DNA from: JBLUOA01 sp048060095 | GTDB lineage: Bacteria > Pseudomonadota > Alphaproteobacteria > Rhodobacterales > Rhodobacteraceae | Assembly (NCBI RefSeq): GCF_048060095.1 | Contig: NZ_JBLUOA010000002.1 | Span: 62,001 to 126,000 of the forward strand | Direction: 5' to 3' | DNA: 64,000 nt | Part shown: positions 44,215-52,574 of the stretch, in pieces | Layout: the number at the start of each line of letters is the position of its first letter | How positions within the stretch are numbered: position 1 is the first letter of the stretch | Position numbers and translations under genes: made by a program | Notes under the pieces: model-generated | Databases searched by the model: none | What the model saw: only the letters and a program-made list of their open reading frames with translations | What the model was told of the DNA's origin: nothing

Positions 44215-45327
44215 TCAAACCTTATAAGTTCGGTAGAGTTGTTCGACCGCCCATTGTGATATTGCAACCAAGCGAAACTCACCCTTTTTGGTCTGGCAGT
44301 AGATCGCGACTGTCGTTGAAAAAACCCACGGAACAAAAAGTCGGTCATAGTCGGCCGGTTCAATCTCAATCTTGGTTTCTTCCTTGTCGATGCGCGTCGT
44401 GGATTCTTCTAACACGTTACGAATACTGAAATCGCTTTCCAGCTTAGCGGCGACCCGTTGACCGCTGATTTTATCCGACGCTTCCGCTTCAAGCGATGTC
44501 TTGATCGAGAGATTGGTTTCCAGTGTCGAATGGATCGTCGATACCACTTCGGCATAGCGCATCGTCGTTTTGCGAACGCCAGCCGGAACAGGCTCGGTCG
44601 CGCGAGGGTTGGTATTGATCGAATAAACCGGAACGGCAAAGTAACGATCGACGTAACTCTGTTTCGCGTAGTTATTGCTGTACACGCTATCCCCGACGCC
44701 GGGCCAGTCCGATTTCTCAATCTCAGCGATTTCGCCGCGCGCGATAAAGAATTCCTTGGGCGGATACATATATTTATCCGGCATCGCGGCTGCGGCATCG
44801 AACTGATCGACTTCCTCGAGCGCTTCAAGTTCGGACCAATTCTGGAAGAGGAGGTTCGAGGCAAGTTCCATTTCCATGTAACGAACGTAGTCGGCGTCTT
44901 CCTCGTCTTCCCGAAGAGTATCGTCTCGTTCGACCTGCAAGGCGCCCATCATCGCGGTGATCGTTACGTTCCTGGTGAAGCTGCTCGATTTCTTTTCCAG
45001 GGGCGTCCATCCCTCTTGGCTATAGAGGCCAGAGGTATTGAAAATACCTGATGAGTTCCCGACGTAAGGCACATCGACATATATCGACACCGCGCCATAA
45101 GATGGTTTGGTTTTGTCAAGCCAAGTGCACGAACACTCATAGCCGGTCCAAGTGCCGCGCGACGCGCGGATACCCAGCGCATAGGCCGTCTCCCCAGGTG
45201 CGATGCTCACCGGCTTCTTATCGTCGGTGTTGTCCGTGTACCACCAGCCCCATTTCAGGTCCGGCGCACTAACTGTCAGTTCCCTGTCAGTACCGTTGGT
45301 CACATTCAATCTGAGGGCCCAAACCAT
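44215..45327 (-). CDS. Aegerolysin-like N-domain protein with possible pore-forming C-domain
   Basis: The 370-residue product has no signal peptide. Residues 1-105 resemble an aegerolysin beta-sandwich: KWGWWY near 25-30, the PG in IAPGETAYA, SRGTWTGYEC, and the VPYVGNSSGIF loop. Residues 131-250 are acidic and helical. Residues 251-345 have alternating polar Ser/Thr-rich strands (STIHSTLETNLSIKTSLEAEA; FSIRNVLEESTTRIDKEETKIEIEP) that look like an aerolysin-type membrane hairpin, ending in WVFSTTVAIYC. The ATG at 45327 has GGAG 6 bases before it. A toxin or membrane-binding role is inferred by pattern only. I know no family with this exact fusion. Confidence 0.55.
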   Translation of the reverse strand: MVWALRLNVTNGTDRELTVSAPDLKWGWWYTDNTDDKKPVSIAPGETAYALGIRASRGTWTGYECSCTWLDKTKPSYGAVSIYVDVPYVGNSSGIFNTSGLYSQEGWTPLEKKSSSFTRNVTITAMMGALQVERDDTLREDEEDADYVRYMEMELASNLLFQNWSELEALEEVDQFDAAAAMPDKYMYPPKEFFIARGEIAEIEKSDWPGVGDSVYSNNYAKQSYVDRYFAVPVYSINTNPRATEPVPAGVRKTTMRYAEVVSTIHSTLETNLSIKTSLEAEASDKISGQRVAAKLESDFSIRNVLEESTTRIDKEETKIEIEPADYDRLFVPWVFSTTVAIYCQTKKGEFRLVAISQWAVEQLYRTYKV

Positions 45328-45661
45328 AATATACTCCATCTGTAATTCAGTTGAAATTGCACAGCAGTCTTTACACTCGTTGCTCGCCCATAGTCGGGCC
45401 AGCAATCAGAATACGATTTACCAATACCTGCCACGCGGGATGAATTCCGATAATGTCGCGGCCATTGCGAAGCCTGACCCATCTACAACTTTCGGGCGAA
45501 AAAGTCACCGCATTGTTGCGGTTCCACCATCAAGAACAGCTTGATCCAATGGGCGATTGGCCCCGATCCAACATCACATCAGATCGAAAGCCGGCCATTG
45601 ACTTCGCCGCGCGCCGTGGCTCTGTTCGACGCAGGGTTTCTTTCATCAGACAGGTTCGCCA
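45328..45661. other. Intergenic region between divergent genes
   Basis: These 334 bases hold the promoters of the toxin-like gene (left) and the proline-racemase-family gene (right). No clear boxes, repeats or coding frame could be supported. The next gene has no strong ribosome site close to its ATG. Confidence 0.4.
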
Positions 45662-46702
45662 ATGCGGAGCATCAAGACAATTCACGTCGTTTCCTGCCAT
45701 GCAGAGGGCGAAGTGGGGGACGTCATCGTGGGCGGCGTCGCGCCCCCGCCCGGCGAAACGCTATGGGAGCAGCGCAATTGGATCGCCAAAGATCAGACCC
45801 TGCGCAATTTCGTTCTGAATGAACCAAGGGGCGGAGTGTTTCGCCACGTCAACCTGCTCGTCCCACCAAAGCATCCGGACGCGCAAATGGGCTGGATTAT
45901 CATGGAGCCGGAGGACACCCCGCCAATGTCTGGGTCAAACTCCATCTGCGTTGCGACCGTGTTGCTGGATAGCGGCATTATTCCAATGGAGGAGCCTGTG
46001 ACCGAGCTGGTCCTCGAAGCGCCCGGCGGCCTGATCCGCGTCCGCGCCGAATGCCGCGACGGGAAAGCGCAGAGTATAACGGTGCAAAACCTACCGTCCT
46101 TCACCGGAGAAATTGGGGCTACTCTGGACGTTCCCGGCCTAGGCAGGCTCTCCGTCGATACGGCCTATGGCGGGGATAGCTGTGTCGTGGTGGACGCGGA
46201 ATCACTTGGCTTCGATCTAATCGCGCATGAGGCCGGGCAACTCGCGGAACTTGGCGTTCGGATCACCAACGCCGCGAACCGGCAGCTACGATTTCACCAC
46301 CCGGAAAACCCGGAATGGGCGCATTTTTCGTTCTGCCTTTTCGCTGGCCCGTTAGAACGTCAGGGCGCCCACCTCACGACCAAAGCTGCCGTCGCGATCC
46401 AGCCCGGAAAGATTGATCGGTCACCAACCGGCACGGCAGGATCTGCCCGCATGGCCCTGCTGCACGCCTCCGGTTTGATGGAGGTCGGAGAGACCCTCAC
46501 CATCCGCTCAATCATCGACTCCGAATTTCAGGGCAAGATCGTAGATACTGCGATGGTCGGTGATACGCCCGCGATTATTCCGGAAATTACCGGGCGCGGA
46601 TGGATCACGGGAACACACCAGCACATGCTTGACCCGGATGATCCGTGGCCAGAGGGCTACCGGTTGTCTGATACTTGGCCGAATTATGGATCATCGTCCT
46701 AA
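45662..46702 (+). CDS. Proline-racemase-family enzyme with Ser/Thr in place of catalytic Cys
   Basis: The 346-residue protein is a full-length member of the proline racemase superfamily (hydroxyproline epimerases, trans-3-hydroxyproline dehydratases). The first catalytic site reads PPMSGSNSIC with Ser90 where racemases have Cys, and the second reads DRSPTGTAGSA with Thr256 in place of Cys. A Thr at the second site is known in trans-3-hydroxy-L-proline dehydratases. A Ser at the first site as well is unusual. It is a dehydratase or a member of uncharacterised activity. It stands as a single gene with a hairpin after it. Confidence 0.85.
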   Translation: MRSIKTIHVVSCHAEGEVGDVIVGGVAPPPGETLWEQRNWIAKDQTLRNFVLNEPRGGVFRHVNLLVPPKHPDAQMGWIIMEPEDTPPMSGSNSICVATVLLDSGIIPMEEPVTELVLEAPGGLIRVRAECRDGKAQSITVQNLPSFTGEIGATLDVPGLGRLSVDTAYGGDSCVVVDAESLGFDLIAHEAGQLAELGVRITNAANRQLRFHHPENPEWAHFSFCLFAGPLERQGAHLTTKAAVAIQPGKIDRSPTGTAGSARMALLHASGLMEVGETLTIRSIIDSEFQGKIVDTAMVGDTPAIIPEITGRGWITGTHQHMLDPDDPWPEGYRLSDTWPNYGSSS

Positions 46703-46812
46703 AGCCGCTGTTGCGGGCCGAAACCGCACACTTTGGGAACGGTCCCTATCGGATCGCGGATAGGCGGGTCTATATCTACCTCACGGCGAATGCAGGAGGT
46801 CTTGGGATAACT

Positions 46813-46878
46813 ATGAGCCTCAGCCAGCTAACACTTTACGGAATGGCGAGTTACCTCATCGCAAGCGTGCAAATGTGA
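46813..46878 (+). CDS. Possible 21-residue microprotein
   Basis: An ATG begins a 21-codon frame MSLSQLTLYGMASYLIASVQM that is moderately hydrophobic. AGGAGG lies 13 bases upstream, with GGGA closer in. A strong hairpin follows at 46883. It could equally be a chance frame in the tail of the upstream transcript. Confidence 0.3.
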   Translation: MSLSQLTLYGMASYLIASVQM

Positions 46879-46882
46879 ACTG

Positions 46883-46917
46883 CCAAGACCGGAGGGGTTA
46901 CATCGCCCCGGTCTTGG
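46883..46917. terminator. Strong hairpin between convergent genes
   Basis: CCAAGACCGG pairs with CCGGTCTTGG around an inner GGGG/CCCC, between the rightward proline-racemase-family gene and the leftward hydrolase remnant. There is no long T-run, but the stem is very stable and symmetric, so it can act on both strands. Confidence 0.65.
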
Positions 46918-46926
46918 TGCGTTTCA

Positions 46927-47346
46927 TCACTGCGCAAAGAAGTTCAAAACGGCATCTACTATCATATCGTGCTTAGCCGCCCGTTGCTCACCACCATTCA
47001 TACAAATGATTTCGTCGCCGGGCTCTTCCTTCGCCAATGCCCCCGCGAACCACGCTTGGTTTAGCGCATTGCCGAACATTCCGTGCGACAGGACCACTAA
47101 CGGGAAAGCTCCCTCCGCCACGTCGGCATCTTTGACCACGCGCGTTCCAGCCCAGACCTCGCTTTCGAAATCATAGGTCAGCGGCCCCTCGGCATCCGTC
47201 GGATACCAAAGGAAGCCCTCAAGATTCCGGTCGCCATCAGGGTCGGCGATTTCAAGGGCGGTCATGGCGGATTGGTAGGTTTCGGCCTGTGCCGAAACAG
47301 TGAATGCGGCAGCAACCGCGGCAACTACGAAGGGAAAGTGTTTCAT
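46927..47346 (-). pseudogene. Alpha/beta hydrolase remnant with internal in-frame deletion
   Basis: The 139-codon frame has a signal peptide (HFPFVVAAVAAAFTVSAQAET), the N-terminal third of a periplasmic alpha/beta hydrolase (DGDRNLEGFLWYPTDAEGP; FPLVVLSHGMFGNALNQAWFAGALAK) and then jumps to its last 32 residues (EPGDEIICMNGGEQRAAKHDMIVDAVLNFFAQ). The nucleophile elbow G-x-S-x-G, the acid and the catalytic histidine are all missing. Full-length members are about 320-350 residues, so roughly 190 residues are deleted in frame. It is very unlikely to be active. The neighbouring AraC gene is also broken. Confidence 0.8.
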
Positions 47347-47477
47347 CGAACGCTCCGACTTTTTTGATTTCTGACCCTTCCGAACCTGTGCGGCAAACCG
47401 AATTGAAACAACGGGTTGCGCTGCCTATACCTGTCCTTGATCCTGATGCAGGACAGATCCGGACAGAAAGAGGACAG

Positions 47478-48514
47478 ATGGACGGCCCCACACTGGTCAA
47501 TTTTCCACTGCCAATGATTACCGCATTGCTATGCGGCGTGGTCGCGGTGCTGGTTTGGCGGTTGGAACTGGGAACCATCCGGGCGAGCAGTTGTTCTCGG
47601 CGCTGTTTGTCCTTTGCGCTGTCGAGGCACTGTTGGTGGGTCTGCGCTTTGGCTACGGCGTTGAGGCGTTGATCCCACTCCAGCGCACGCTCCCGCTATT
47701 CCTTGGGCCTCTAATGTATCTCGGCTTTGCCGCAATGACAGTCGGGAAACGCGGATTGCTGAAACGCGCCCTGTTCCACCTCGGGGCACCAGTCTTGGTC
47801 ATGACGTTGTTCTGGCTTTTGGTAGAAGACCTGCGCCACCTCGATTGGGTCATCAGCGGCAGCTATTTGTCCTACGTCATCGCGCTATTTCAGCTTTGGC
47901 GAAAAGGGCCCGATGCGCTGATCTACGCCCGGATCGACGTCACGCGCAGCTTGTCCAGTTGGATCGTGCGGGGGATGGGCCTGTTTGTCTTCATACTGGT
48001 TCTCGACAGCGCAATCGCGCTTGATTTTGCAATGAACCGCGGTGCCAATGCAACTGCGCTAATCTCCTACGGCACGGTTCCGTTGATCCTTGTTCTGCTT
48101 GCTATCGTCATCGCATTGCCGCCGATGCTTGCCCGATCCGGTTCATCTGCGCCCCCAGCACCGGAGTCCGGCACAGATGACGCGCAGATCGAAGCGAAGG
48201 TGCGCACGCTGATGGATGAGGATCAGCTATTCCTCGACCCAAACCTCACCGTTCAACGGCTCGCCAAACGCTTGCACCTCCCCGCGCGGAGCGTATCCGG
48301 CGCGATCAACAGAGCGCGCGGGATGAATGTTTCACAATATGTGAATGAGTTTCGGCTGGCGCACGCATCCGACCTACTTGTCACCAGCGGCGAGAGTGTC
48401 ACCAAAATCGCCGAGCAATCCGGATTTATGGCGCGGTCCAATTTTTACCGAGAATTTCAGCGCGTCTACGGGCAGTCCCCCATCGAATACAGGAACGCCT
48501 GCCAGACCGAATGA
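47478..48514 (+). pseudogene. AraC-family regulator with membrane N-domain, frameshifted
   Basis: The C-terminal AraC helix-turn-helix pair is intact (LTVQRLAKRLHLPARSVSGAINRARG; VTKIAEQSGFMARSNFYREFQRVYGQSPIEYR) after about 200 residues of membrane helices. The first helix (LPMITALLCGVVAVLVWRLEL) is in the frame of an ATG at 47478, while the rest is in another frame from about 47572. One missing G in the GGG run at 47570-47572 would restore it. A shorter version could start at the ATG at 47531, but its leader is not membrane-like. It may once have regulated the hydrolase remnant next to it. Confidence 0.75.
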
Positions 48515-48954
48515 AGGACCCTGTTCATCGTAGCGCCAGGAACGGACTGGTGAGAGGTGACTCATCAGACCAGATGAGACGGAGCAGGATCCTGTTGCAG
48601 GTTCCCGCAATGTCCATACTTGTACTTACCGTAATGACCGGCCCTTTCCTGACCTTGGAAATCGGAAAGCGCTGCAGCGCGGCTTCACCAGACCGGCCAT
48701 TCACCACATTTGTAAATTCTTGGTTTAGATGAATTTACGCTTCGCGGGATTATGCAGGCATTCTCTACCCGCATTTCTATGTAGGATAATAGGGATATCA
48801 TGCGCTGTTTCGTCGATTTGATACTCCAAAAAATGCATGCAAACGAAACAAGGTCAGCAGAAAAGCGGGCAGGACTTCGCCCCGACATAGAATTAGTTTG
48901 CCAAATCGACATTTCGCAGATCAGTTTTGATATGCTTCCGGAGAAGAGGATGCC
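48515..48954. other. Gene-free region upstream of the PhyH-like gene
   Basis: These 440 bases are less GC-rich than the flanks and contain no frame that I can support. The last 20 bases carry the ribosome site (GAAGAGG) of the next gene. Short frames in both strands have no recognised sequence. Confidence 0.45.
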
Positions 48955-49743
48955 ATGCACGAGAAACTGATTAAGAACGTCAAAGACCTGCGCAATGACT
49001 ATCAGCGCGATGGAGTCGTGGTGATCCGCAAGGCTCTAACAGACCATTGGATAGAGATTTTGCGTTCCGCGATTGAATTGCAGGTCGCCAAAGGTATCCG
49101 CTATTTCGCCAATCGCAACATGCGTACCGAGCCTGGTGGATTTCAGGACTTCTGTCTGCATTCGGGTATCGGTCGGATAGTGGCGGATCTGGTCGACTCC
49201 CCCTTCACTTCACTGGTGTTTGACCAGATGTTTGTGAAGGAACCGGGCACCAAAACCCAAACCGGCTGGCACACCGATCAGCCCTACTGGCCCATCGCCG
49301 GCCCCATCATGAGCACCTGGATCGCGCTGGATCACGTAGATGCCGATAATGGTGCAATGGAGTTCATTCCCGGCAGTCACGCATGGGGCAAGAAATATCG
49401 TCCCTTTTTAACTGACCAAAATGGCGGGTTCAAAGAATACCTCAACATCGACGACCCGCAGTATTCCGACATGCCCGATTTTGAGGCTGAACGGGATCAA
49501 CATCGGATTGTATCCTGGGATATGGAACCTGGCGATATGTTAGCCTTCGACGGTTTTATTGTGCATTCTGCCAAGGGCAATCGAACATCCACACGCCGGC
49601 GCCGCGCCTATGCAGTGCGCTATGCGACCAAGGGCGCAGTCTACCGACCCGACCAAGGGGTTGCGCCGTGGTTGGAAGACCCTGCCCTGCAGCCTGGCGA
49701 TAGATTTGTCAGCGACAAATTTCCGTTGATCTATGGGACCTAA
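48955..49743 (+). CDS. Phytanoyl-CoA dioxygenase (PhyH) family protein
   Basis: The 262-residue product has the Fe(II)/2-oxoglutarate facial triad of the PhyH family: H-x-D in GWHTDQPYWP and the distal His in FIVHSAKGN, followed by the 2-oxoglutarate-binding Arg run (TSTRRRRAYAVRY). Members hydroxylate fatty acyl, alkaloid or nucleobase-like substrates, so the substrate is not identified. The ATG at 48955 follows GAAGAGG. The gene is alone and less GC-rich than its surroundings, which may mean it was acquired. Confidence 0.85.
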   Translation: MHEKLIKNVKDLRNDYQRDGVVVIRKALTDHWIEILRSAIELQVAKGIRYFANRNMRTEPGGFQDFCLHSGIGRIVADLVDSPFTSLVFDQMFVKEPGTKTQTGWHTDQPYWPIAGPIMSTWIALDHVDADNGAMEFIPGSHAWGKKYRPFLTDQNGGFKEYLNIDDPQYSDMPDFEAERDQHRIVSWDMEPGDMLAFDGFIVHSAKGNRTSTRRRRAYAVRYATKGAVYRPDQGVAPWLEDPALQPGDRFVSDKFPLIYGT

Positions 49744-49802
49744 ACGTCGATTTCTGCCGAAGACATAAAGGGCTTAATCATCCTCTGGAAATGCGCAGCT
49801 CA

Positions 49803-50237
49803 TCAACCATCCAATAGTGTGGCAAGCGCGCGCCGGGACTTTGTCACATCAGCGAGCGTGTAGCGGTCGAGCGTCGCAAAGAACGCCTCCTGCGCCCGAG
49901 CCAGAGGGTCGCGCAAACCGCAGGCGGGCAGGATCAGGCAAGATTGATCCGTCCCAAAACACTCGACGACGGGTTGGGCCTTTTTAACGGCGCGGACCAC
50001 TGCCCCCACGACGATCTGATCCGCCGGCCGCGCAAGGGTCAGGCCACCATTGCGGCCCCTCTCCGACGTAACAAAACCTTCGCGCGCGAGCTGAGTGGCC
50101 ACCTTCGACAGATGGTTTTCCGACAACCCGAAAATCGCCGCTATCTCTGACGTCGGTAGTCTCTCCGGGTCACGCACCGCCAGCGTCATCAGAATGCGCA
50201 ACGCATAATCAGTGAACTTGTCCAATTGCATGTCCAA
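49803..50237 (-). CDS. nsrR: Rrf2-family nitric-oxide-responsive repressor NsrR
   Basis: The 144-residue protein is a Rrf2 winged-helix regulator (KFTDYALRILMTLA; SENHLSKVATQLAREGFVTSERGRNGG) with three cysteines C93, C100 and C106 in VECFGTDQSCLILPACGL, which bind a [4Fe-4S] or [2Fe-2S] cluster that reacts with nitric oxide. It is divergent from a truncated hemoglobin operon, the usual NsrR target. RirA and IscR have a similar fold, but the hemoglobin context favours NsrR. Confidence 0.85.
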   Translation of the reverse strand: MDMQLDKFTDYALRILMTLAVRDPERLPTSEIAAIFGLSENHLSKVATQLAREGFVTSERGRNGGLTLARPADQIVVGAVVRAVKKAQPVVECFGTDQSCLILPACGLRDPLARAQEAFFATLDRYTLADVTKSRRALATLLDG

Positions 50238-50312
50238 TATTTAGCATTTGCAATGCGCAATTAAAAGCGCTAGATAATGCGCACTCAGAATGCGGATTAA
50301 GGTACTTATGCC
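50238..50312. promoter_or_regulatory. Divergent promoter with NsrR-type palindrome
   Basis: GCATT-TGC-AATGC (50244-50256) is a perfect interrupted palindrome in an AT-rich region between nsrR and the hemoglobin operon. AATGCG recurs at 50276 and 50290. It resembles the GCATT/AATGC half-sites of NsrR operators, and thus both genes probably share one operator. Confidence 0.5.
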
Positions 50313-50468
50313 ATGACACTGTCTGATGCGTTTCTCTGGCCCGGAACCAAAGCCTGCGAACGCTTGGGGTTGGACCCCGAAGCAGATGCTGGCCTGATCC
50401 GCTGGTTTTTCAACACGCTCTTCTATCTGGTGATCGGCCTCGTGATCGTCTGGATCATCGTCGCGTGA
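50313..50468 (+). CDS. Small single-pass membrane protein of the hemoglobin operon
   Basis: The frame gives a 51-residue protein: a soluble N-terminus (MTLSDAFLWPGTKACERLG) and a C-terminal helix (LIRWFFNTLFYLVIGLVIVWIIVA). The stop is in a GTGA overlap with the hemoglobin gene, so the two are co-translated. The protein is too short for routine gene calling. Its family is not known to me, and the setting suggests a role in nitric-oxide detoxification or in membrane anchoring. Confidence 0.72.
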   Translation: MTLSDAFLWPGTKACERLGLDPEADAGLIRWFFNTLFYLVIGLVIVWIIVA

Positions 50469-50896
50469 CCATGCCGCCGCGCATCTCCGTGACCGAAGTG
50501 CAGATCGACCGGGTCGTATCGCGGTTCTATGCCCGCGTTCGCGCGCATCCGGCCCTTGGTCCGATTTTTGCCGCGCATGTGGACGATTGGCCAACGCACG
50601 AGGAAAAGATCGGGCGGTTCTGGCGCAACGCGTTGCTGCTCCAGCGCTGCTATGACGGCAACCCGATGCGGGTTCATAAAGAGGCGGGCAACGTCAGGAG
50701 CGCGCACTTCCCTGTCTGGCTGTCGATCTTCGATTCCGTGCTTCAGGAAGAGCTACCCCCGCCCTTGGCGCAATCATGGTCTGCCCTGACCCACCGGATC
50801 GGACGTGGGCTTAGCTTTGGTTTGCCCCAGCAGGATGGGCCGGGCCCGGTTCCTTATCTGGGCGAAGGATGGAACAAGAGATCCGGCGCCGCGTAG
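50465..50896 (+). CDS. Group III truncated hemoglobin
   Basis: This protein of about 140 residues matches group III (Ctb-type) truncated hemoglobins: RVVSRFYARVRAHPALGPIF with the B10 Tyr, WPTHEEKIGRFWRN, and HFPVWLSIFDSVL where the His is the proximal heme ligand. These proteins bind nitric oxide and oxygen. The start is the GTG at 50465 in the 4-base overlap, or an ATG at 50471. Control by NsrR is expected. Confidence 0.9.
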   Translation: MTMPPRISVTEVQIDRVVSRFYARVRAHPALGPIFAAHVDDWPTHEEKIGRFWRNALLLQRCYDGNPMRVHKEAGNVRSAHFPVWLSIFDSVLQEELPPPLAQSWSALTHRIGRGLSFGLPQQDGPGPVPYLGEGWNKRSGAA

Positions 50897-51146
50897 AATA
50901 ATACCGAGCGAGTCTCAGTTTCGCACAGTTATCATCTGACTATCGACCCAAACAACAGAGTGTAGGATGGCTTTGCGCTGGAACATCAAGGGGTGTGCGT
51001 TCCACATTTTACGCCAAAATTTGCCCGTCGTTCATCTAACAAACCAAGATGCCGTGAAGGTTTCCCAAAGCCCTGCACCATGTGGCCTTTAAGTCCCGGA
51101 AGAGTGCGGGCGCGTAACGCGGACCTAATGTCGAGAATACACCCAT

Positions 51147-51938
51147 TCAGAACCCAATCGCCGCATTCTGACCCGCGACCATTTTTACGACACTCATCGC
51201 CGCAAGGGCGGATGTTCGGGCGTTGCCGGGCAACGTCTTTCCGGAGATCGTGAAAGTCAGTTCACCGAAGTCTCCGGTCGCGTGGATTTCGTGGATGTTT
51301 GCGTGGACATTCGGATCGGCGATCAGGGAAACGCGTGTATTATCGAACCCGACCCCGGCGATTGCGACCGCGGCGGCGACGTTGGCATTTTTTGGATATT
51401 GGGCTGCGGCATCCCGGGCTGATCCTTCGAAATGGGTAGCCGCTTCGGCGGTCAGGGCGTCGAGGTCTAACACCTCCTCGGCGGGTGAGCCTTTCCAGCC
51501 GGCGGGTGGTTTGCGCCCGGTATAGGTCACCGATTGCAATGAACCGACACGTGCCGAGGCCAAGGCATCCAACCCGCCAATCGCCCCTGTCGACAAATGT
51601 AATGCGGTGCGCCCGACCTGAGCCGCCTTGGTCAGTTCCTGATGAAGCGCGTCATCAGACAGTGCTCCAATTGACACAGTAATCAGCGGCACACCTGCGC
51701 GCAGGATATCGGCGCCATGCTGACGCAAACCTTCGTGGCCGGCGCAATCGACGACCACATCCGGTCGAGCAAGGCCCAAAGCCTCGGCGGTTCTGACGTT
51801 GGGACCGAGCGCGTTCTTAGCCACCTCGCCCCGTCCGGGTCGTGTGATGGCCAAAACAAGCTCTGCGCCGATACCCGGCAAGGCAGCGGCCAAATATTGC
51901 GCGATTGCGCCATGTCCGATTACGCCAACTCTCAGCAT
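51147..51938 (-). CDS. nadX: L-aspartate dehydrogenase NadX
   Basis: The 263-residue product has an N-terminal Rossmann motif (RVGVIGHGAIAQYLAAAL), and the signature PKNANVAAAVAIAG with the conserved active-site region of aspartate dehydrogenases, with VHANIHEIHATGDFGEL farther on. The enzyme makes iminoaspartate for NAD synthesis or oxidises aspartate. It appears as a single gene, 42 bases downstream of a small membrane-protein gene on the same strand. Confidence 0.85.
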   Translation of the reverse strand: MLRVGVIGHGAIAQYLAAALPGIGAELVLAITRPGRGEVAKNALGPNVRTAEALGLARPDVVVDCAGHEGLRQHGADILRAGVPLITVSIGALSDDALHQELTKAAQVGRTALHLSTGAIGGLDALASARVGSLQSVTYTGRKPPAGWKGSPAEEVLDLDALTAEAATHFEGSARDAAAQYPKNANVAAAVAIAGVGFDNTRVSLIADPNVHANIHEIHATGDFGELTFTISGKTLPGNARTSALAAMSVVKMVAGQNAAIGF

Positions 51939-51980
51939 TGGGTTCCTCCGGTTCGCGTCCGTTTCGATTGCGTCGATAGG

Positions 51981-52226
51981 TCAGCTTACGCCGTTCAAAA
52001 GCATCATGGCAGGCAGCCAACCGGTGAGAATTCCGGTGATGGTCGTGCTCCACGCAGTCAGTCTTTGGATGGGCCACCGCGCAAAAAGTAGCAGGAAATA
52101 CATCAGCCACAGCGCCGCCCAAACGCCCCCGCTGACCGCCAGCAACATATCAAGCGCAGTCGTGGCCACCAGCATATCCTGCATCGCGACAGGCGCGACC
52201 CAAAGATAGGTTGCACTGAACAACAA
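51981..52226 (-). CDS. Small membrane protein with 5' end disrupted by an IS remnant
   Basis: The frame encodes about 81 residues with two hydrophobic segments (ALDMLLAVSGGVWAALWLMYFLLLF; LTAWSTTITGILTGWLPAMMLL). It opens only at a TTG (52226). The reading frame runs on upstream to about 52255 (RQVRAAALTLLF) and there meets the transposase remnant. The original start and promoter may have been removed by the insertion, so the gene may not be expressed normally. I do not recognise a family. Confidence 0.5.
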   Translation of the reverse strand: MLFSATYLWVAPVAMQDMLVATTALDMLLAVSGGVWAALWLMYFLLLFARWPIQRLTAWSTTITGILTGWLPAMMLLNGVS

Positions 52227-52255
52227 TGTCAGGGCGGCGGCCCTAACCTGTCTGA

Positions 52256-52476
52256 CATCAGCGCTACCACGAGAGCATCAATAACGTTACACCCGCTGAC
52301 GTTTACTTCGGGCGCGACAAAGCCATTCTAAAGCAAAGGGAAAGGATCAAACGAAAGGCACTCGAAGCGCGACGCTTGCATCACCGCCTGTGCGCCGCAT
52401 AAATCTACCAACCAGATGAGCCAGATTCTCTCTTAGTTCAGGCCGCCTTTGGACCCAAAAACTCTGCCGACGGACA
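52256..52476 (+). mobile_element. IS3-family transposase remnant (C-terminal fragment)
   Basis: A frame without a start, CAT CAG CGC TAC at 52256, reads HQRYHESINNVTPADVYFGR, then KAILKQRERIKRKALEARRL, then HHRLCAA and the stop at 52400-52402. This is the C-terminus of IS3-family (IS150-like OrfB) transposases. The rest of the transposase is missing. About 75 bases after the stop, CTCTGCCGACGGACA resembles the right terminal inverted repeat. No left end is visible. Confidence 0.85.
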
Positions 52477-52574
52477 GGAACGTACGGAACTGAATAACGT
52501 CATGAAGAATGTTATTCGTTGATCAACGTGCGCTTTTGTTTATCAAGATCGTCAACATCGAAAAAAGCAGGTCC

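Noticed and set aside
50967..51092. 42-codon frame after the hemoglobin gene
   Set aside because: No ribosome site, odd composition and no conserved context.
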